DNA from: Lachnospiraceae bacterium
GTDB taxonomy: Bacteria; Bacillota; Clostridia; Lachnospirales; Lachnospiraceae
Assembly (NCBI GenBank): GCA_017624495.1
Contig: JAGAMY010000047.1
Location: 42,468 to 106,467 of the forward strand
DNA: 64,000 nucleotides
Direction: 5' to 3'
Under the pieces are notes generated by a model that worked only from the letters and a program-made list of their open reading frames with translations, did not search any database and was not told where the DNA came from. This document shows positions 61,601 to 64,000 of this stretch, one piece after another (the stretch's first letter is position 1; each line of letters starts with the position of its first letter). A program made the translations under genes and the position numbers.

Positions 61601-62229
61601 TCGTTTTCCGGATGTCCATCATCCTCGGTACAAAAAACGTTATCAATCAAATTTTCATGGGAAAGAAGCACACCTTTTCCCTTGCCTGTTGTACCGGAGG
61701 TAAACAAAAGCATGGCACAGTCCTTAGGATTGATTTCTTTATCTAGTGTGTAATTCGTATATTCTTTCCATATTTTTTGTATGGAATCCACATGTTTTCG
61801 ATTCTCTAAGCAGATAATTCCCTGCAAATTCGTACAAAGCTCCTTTGCTCCTTCTGCACGCTCAAAATACTCCCATTCATAAAACAGGTAATCTAAATCG
61901 GCATGGTCTGCATATTCACGCAATGACTGCATGTTTAGCTGTACATCTAAAGGAACTACCACATTTCCATTCGCCATTACCCCCAATAGAGCTGCTAAAT
62001 ATGGATAACTGCTTCCACCAAGCACACCCACACGAACAGGATGTCCGGCTTCTTTACTCTTTTCCTCTGCCCAGCCTGCTACGGCTGTAACTGATGCCAT
62101 AAGCTGGCAAAATGTAATATCTTTTATATTGTCGTCTTTTTCATAGCGTAGAAAAACACGCTCTTTATGTACTTCTCCTGCTGCTTTTACCAAATCTGCA
62201 ATTGTTTTTATGCTTTCGTAAGTTATCAT
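58603..62229 (-). CDS. NRPS-like enzyme: adenylation, carrier, condensation, truncated second adenylation
   Basis: 1208 residues. An adenylation domain (about 1-525) with LFTSGTTGKGKGVLLSHENL, GYGMSECSPK, GWLRTGDLGYIDEEG and SNGENVAPEQLEN is closest in style to acyl-CoA synthetases, so an acyl substrate is possible. A carrier domain has the phosphopantetheine Ser in YEAGLDSLGSV (about 560). A condensation domain (about 630-1060) has AHIIGDG for HHxxxDG: the catalytic second His is kept. The last 110 residues look like only the C-terminal subdomain of another adenylation domain (LYQTGLTARITPAGEVEFLE, Asp of TGD lost). No thioesterase, reductase or PPTase is nearby. Product unknown. Confidence 0.85.
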   Translation of the reverse strand: MITYESIKTIADLVKAAGEVHKERVFLRYEKDDNIKDITFCQLMASVTAVAGWAEEKSKEAGHPVRVGVLGGSSYPYLAALLGVMANGNVVVPLDVQLNMQSLREYADHADLDYLFYEWEYFERAEGAKELCTNLQGIICLENRKHVDSIQKIWKEYTNYTLDKEINPKDCAMLLFTSGTTGKGKGVLLSHENLIDNVFCTEDDGHPENEVYMNVLPVHHIFCLNGDFLLGLRYGNVLCLNQDMTKLAAHIQLFQPTVIRMVPMMAKTLYNRIAVLKEQYKEKSIDEIKSLVLGKCLHKIVSGGGYLAPELAKCYGEIGISIAQGYGMSECSPKISAPDWNRPDKVSSVGRIVSRCQVRIVDGEIQVKSPSVMMGYYKDPEETAKTITEDGWLRTGDLGYIDEEGFLFFTGRCKNLIILSNGENVAPEQLENLFVDETLIEDILVYGEEDKICAEVYPNLQLAETAGIEDLEQAIADIIKKHNEDLPSYKRILQSHVRYIPFEKTSSKKIIRGKYFEQKEKQKEALAKLKLPENETQQKIYNAVAESLGHQKFGIDTDLYEAGLDSLGSVMLLSALYDKMQISINLQELSQHATVEKLEAFAKEKEENTAAYEVQQVYPLTGLQTYFGYILRGNTTSNLPFLFKLDSSVDLERLKAATEQVFEIHPELKDIIMPQEGVLKNFRDDSRKIDIPIYEMTDAEWENVRKNLIYPFMYTENEPLFHAGIYKMPSGNYFFFDLAHIIGDGMSMNVIFEDINAIYKGEEVRKQTYTLYEYILDEMARKERGGIEEDVKYFLQQTNNLKIKKSILTCNSRKSAESNLAKGINCSLRGRLNDIGKKKIQAFCQKHGVSENVLFLTAFNYCISVFANEDDVLSTSIHSGRTDSRWNRLTGALFTTYYFRYTRKPHETVPELLQKSAKQILRTMDCHTSNLHADEMFFQYQGDILNINEIGGAPAERQKLQLDALPFHLQVMSDKKGYFYELRYWENRYDKAQLEVFMRCFEAILQAMQTESSVRRLKKYIADSDRPKHFYIEAGKINEAAGYALIPDVSSDTKCKPYVLDSSCLKKPFGGWGDLYIMDYPTKEYVDQMENPYGEGTLYQTGLTARITPAGEVEFLENVGRTVMIEGLKGRHFIDLYQVERALCMYEGITGAKAYTYYGADNSIHVGADITIADGKNKEMPEDETLKAYLADKLHPVWIPEKININPV

Positions 62230-62286
62230 TTACCAATTCTCCTTTCGAGATGAAAAATAAAATGGTTCACTTATTTTACCAATCGC

Positions 62287-62315
62287 ATTTTAGCATAGGA
62301 AAAACTACTTTGCAA
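62287..62315 (-). promoter_or_regulatory. Promoter of the NRPS-like gene (TTGCAA-17-TAAAAT)
   Basis: On the minus strand TTGCAA (62315-62310) and TAAAAT (62292-62287) with a 17-base spacer ending in TATGC, an extended -10. Upstream lies CATGAG-TTT-CATGAG (about 62326-62340), a possible operator. The remainder of 62230-62430 shows only the AGGAG site of the NRPS-like gene. Confidence 0.75.
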
Positions 62316-62430
62316 TAGTACGTTCCTCATGAAACTCATGGGTGCTTTCGTGGAAATTTTGCATGTATATGTTTTTTCAATAATTTATTTTACATAGTTT
62401 GTAAAGCAACATCTGGATTATTATGCAAAA

Positions 62431-63309
62431 TCATAAGAAATCAGCAACTCCAAACTTATCCTTAAAATCCTTATAATCCTTCACCCAGTCAAAACGGATT
62501 TGCTTAGATACTGCCGCAAAATGTTTTATGCCACATTTAATTTTTCTCTTCTCTTTATCCTGCAGCTCAGAATATTCTTTACCTTTCTTTGTTTCCACAA
62601 TAAAATAGATTCCTAATTCCGGTTCGCTTAAACCTTCTTTTCGACACACAACCGCCCAATCAGGAGAATAATTTCCATATGGTGTATTAATGACAAATCC
62701 ACCTTTTTTCATCTTTGTAAACATAACTACATTTTTATTCTTCTCCAATTCTTCTGCAAACTCTTTTTCCCCTTTGCTATCCATTTTATAATACTCATTC
62801 ATTGCAGAACTATTATCACCCTTTGCATGGAACACTCGCCATTCCTCTGTAAAGTCTTCCTCTGCTATGGTATCACATTCAAAAATACTTCTACTATCCT
62901 GTTCATATCCCTCTATCACTTCATAGGAAGTAATGTGTTCAGCCTTTTCATCTTTTAGTTTTTGAAGAATTTTCTGTGTAACCATATCCAAAATATCCTG
63001 ATTATTTAATAATTCCCTCTTTTTTAAACCTTTCATAATTTTAAATATGGCAAGCCTTGGCAACATCGTGTGATACATAATATAATTAGCTATTTCAAAA
63101 TCGCTTTTGGGTTCACAGGTCATCTCTATATCGACTTCTTTTCCACCATAGATATTTTCTTCCATTACAAACATTCCCGCATCGTTAAATGTTCCACGCC
63201 CATCTTCTTCACTATATGTATTTTTAACTTTCTTATATTTCAGATATTCATTAATGGCATCCACACACTCCTGTATAAACTTATCCTTATCAATGGAACA
63301 TTTATACAT
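62431..63309 (-). pseudogene. C-terminal remnant of a type III restriction enzyme Res subunit
   Basis: 292 residues that match only the last third of Res subunits (usually about 900-1000 residues): KRAMYKCSIDKDKFIQECVD, PRLAIFKIMKGL, and the nuclease core TPYGNYSPDWAVV ... YFIVETKKG, which carries the PD-(D/E)XK Asp, Glu and Lys. The helicase part is missing. In-frame homology continues a few codons upstream of the first ATG (GKLTKRAM) and then ends in unrelated sequence with a stop, so the fragment was cut by deletion. No Mod methylase is present. Confidence 0.8.
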
Positions 63310-63413
63310 AGCACGCTTTGTAAGTTTTCCTTGAGTCCATAATAAATCTGAACAAATTCTCCCTGTGAAACGAACGCCCGCACACGATTTTTATAAGGTT
63401 CATTAGTTGGATA

Positions 63414-63644
63414 TTAAGAATTCTCATACATAAATCGTTCTATCGAAAGGCACAATGGTGCTGTCTTTAATTTTGTAAAGTAAGCATAATTTACCGGAAC
63501 AGCAATTTTCATTTCTGTCTCCATACCCAAGCAGGTTCTTATCTCCTCTGCAAATGCTAACTGCGACATGCTATTCTTCACATTTCTTCTTAAATCCTTT
63601 AATCTCTGTCCCATCAACAGTGGGTCACATTTATAATTTCTCAT
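63414..63644 (-). CDS. Small HTH-like gene, probably a truncated remnant
   Basis: 76 residues with a good GGAGG site nine bases before the ATG. GQRLKDLRRNVKNSMSQLAF resembles the first helices of an XRE domain, but the rest (AYFTKLKTAPLCLSIERFMY) does not complete it. After the TAA stop the same frame stays open and reads YPTNEPYKNRVRAFVSQG and EFVQIYYGLKENLQS, a coherent peptide, so the gene may be longer in relatives. It runs into the Res remnant in another frame. Family not recognised. Confidence 0.45.
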   Translation of the reverse strand: MRNYKCDPLLMGQRLKDLRRNVKNSMSQLAFAEEIRTCLGMETEMKIAVPVNYAYFTKLKTAPLCLSIERFMYENS

Positions 63645-63806
63645 TTATAGTATCCTCCGAATTTTGAATTGTTTTCCGTTTCAAAATCCGAAACCGGCGG
63701 TTCTCGTGCCTTGTATCTCTTCTTATTTAAAAGCAAAAAATAGACCTCTTTGGAAAAATTCCAAAAAAGCCTATCAACCGCCGTTCGCTTTCCGTTTGCC
63801 GGTACG

Positions 63807-63838
63807 AAAAAAGGAGCCTATCAATGCTGATAAGCTCC
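63807..63838 (-). terminator. Intrinsic terminator of the right-edge gene
   Basis: On the minus strand GGAGCTTATCA pairs with TGATAGGCTCC around GCAT, followed by six T. It lies 15 bases after the stop of the partial gene at 63853. The rest of 63645-63806 contains a TTGGAA/TTCCAA hairpin and two AGCCTATCAA words, without a recognisable gene. Confidence 0.8.
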
Positions 63839-63852
63839 CCTAAATCTCATTA

Positions 63853-64000
63853 TTAATTTATTGACATATTATACAGCTTTCTGAGATTATCTACTAATTC
63901 CTCATTACCTACACCGTAGTTTTTCAACACTCCTGCATCAAATGGTTCTGCTTCCAGTCGGATAATAAATTGTTCCATATCTTTAATGACTGTTGTCGGC
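63853..64000 (-). CDS. C-terminal end of an unidentified gene (runs off the window)
   Basis: The last 49 codons of a minus-strand gene: FIIRLEAEPFDAGVLKNYG, then NEELVDNLRKLYNMSIN and a TAA stop at 63855-63853. Helical and acidic; too short to assign. The terminator directly after it supports a real gene end. Confidence 0.6.
   Translation of the reverse strand, partial: PTTVIKDMEQFIIRLEAEPFDAGVLKNYGVGNEELVDNLRKLYNMSIN

Noticed and set aside
1-64000. tRNA, rRNA, CRISPR arrays, insertion sequences or prophage genes.
   Set aside because: No tRNA- or rRNA-like conserved segments, transposase with DDE motif, integrase or terminal inverted repeats were recognised on reading; the Rpn-type gene is a nuclease-family gene rather than a mobile element with ends.

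Overview
The window looks like a chromosome segment of a low-GC anaerobic Firmicute, most probably a gut Lachnospiraceae. Supporting traits are AT-rich DNA with strong AGGAGG ribosome binding sites, a tetrahydrofolate riboswitch on a FolT-type ECF transporter, 7TMR-DISM and SAPR-type two-component proteins, a GH112 galactosyl-N-acetylhexosamine phosphorylase, BspA-like leucine-rich-repeat surface proteins and many N-terminal zinc ribbons. This assignment is inference from gene content; no rRNA or other marker gene is present.

Layout. 1-11.6 kb is ordinary housekeeping and sensing: the start of a response regulator, a SAPR response regulator, riboswitch-controlled folT, a 7TMR-DISM histidine kinase joined to a GH112 phosphorylase, a soluble PocR/chemoreceptor protein, a CarD-type regulator, a BvgS-like hybrid kinase, mscL and an Rpn-type (PD-(D/E)XK) gene broken by one amber codon. 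11.8-36.8 kb is one long minus-strand run of 17 tightly packed genes: five Ser/Thr kinases, two PP2C phosphatases, six FHA proteins (one a VWA-TM-FHA receptor), and four secreted proteins or lipoproteins. 36.9-54.8 kb, also on the minus strand, is a type VII secretion (T7SS) locus: a small EssA-like membrane protein, EssC with three ATPase modules, a LytTR regulator, a YukD/EsaB-like ubiquitin fold, six small WXG100-type proteins, two LXG-like effector cassettes with DUF4176 partners and membrane proteins, and two more FHA proteins. A divergent XRE regulator closes the locus. 55-62 kb holds a chemoreceptor, an AraC regulator facing a solitary sugar ABC permease, and a one-gene NRPS-like enzyme. 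62.4-64 kb holds remnants: the tail of a type III restriction subunit, a small HTH-like gene and the end of an unidentified gene.

How it may work. The two central blocks are adjacent, co-oriented and share a duplicated promoter/leader module, and FHA domains occur both in the secretion ATPase and throughout the kinase block. The simplest reading is a secretion system under dense phospho-threonine control. Kinase ectodomains (PASTA-like, solute-binding-like) and the VWA protein would sense the surface, kinases would phosphorylate Thr motifs in FHA linkers, PP2Cs would reset them, and FHA proteins would gate assembly or export. No canonical EsaA or EssB is visible; a protein with a degenerate kinase-like domain fused to FHA may substitute for the EssB pseudokinase. 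This linked T7SS/kinase/FHA system is the most interesting content of the window.
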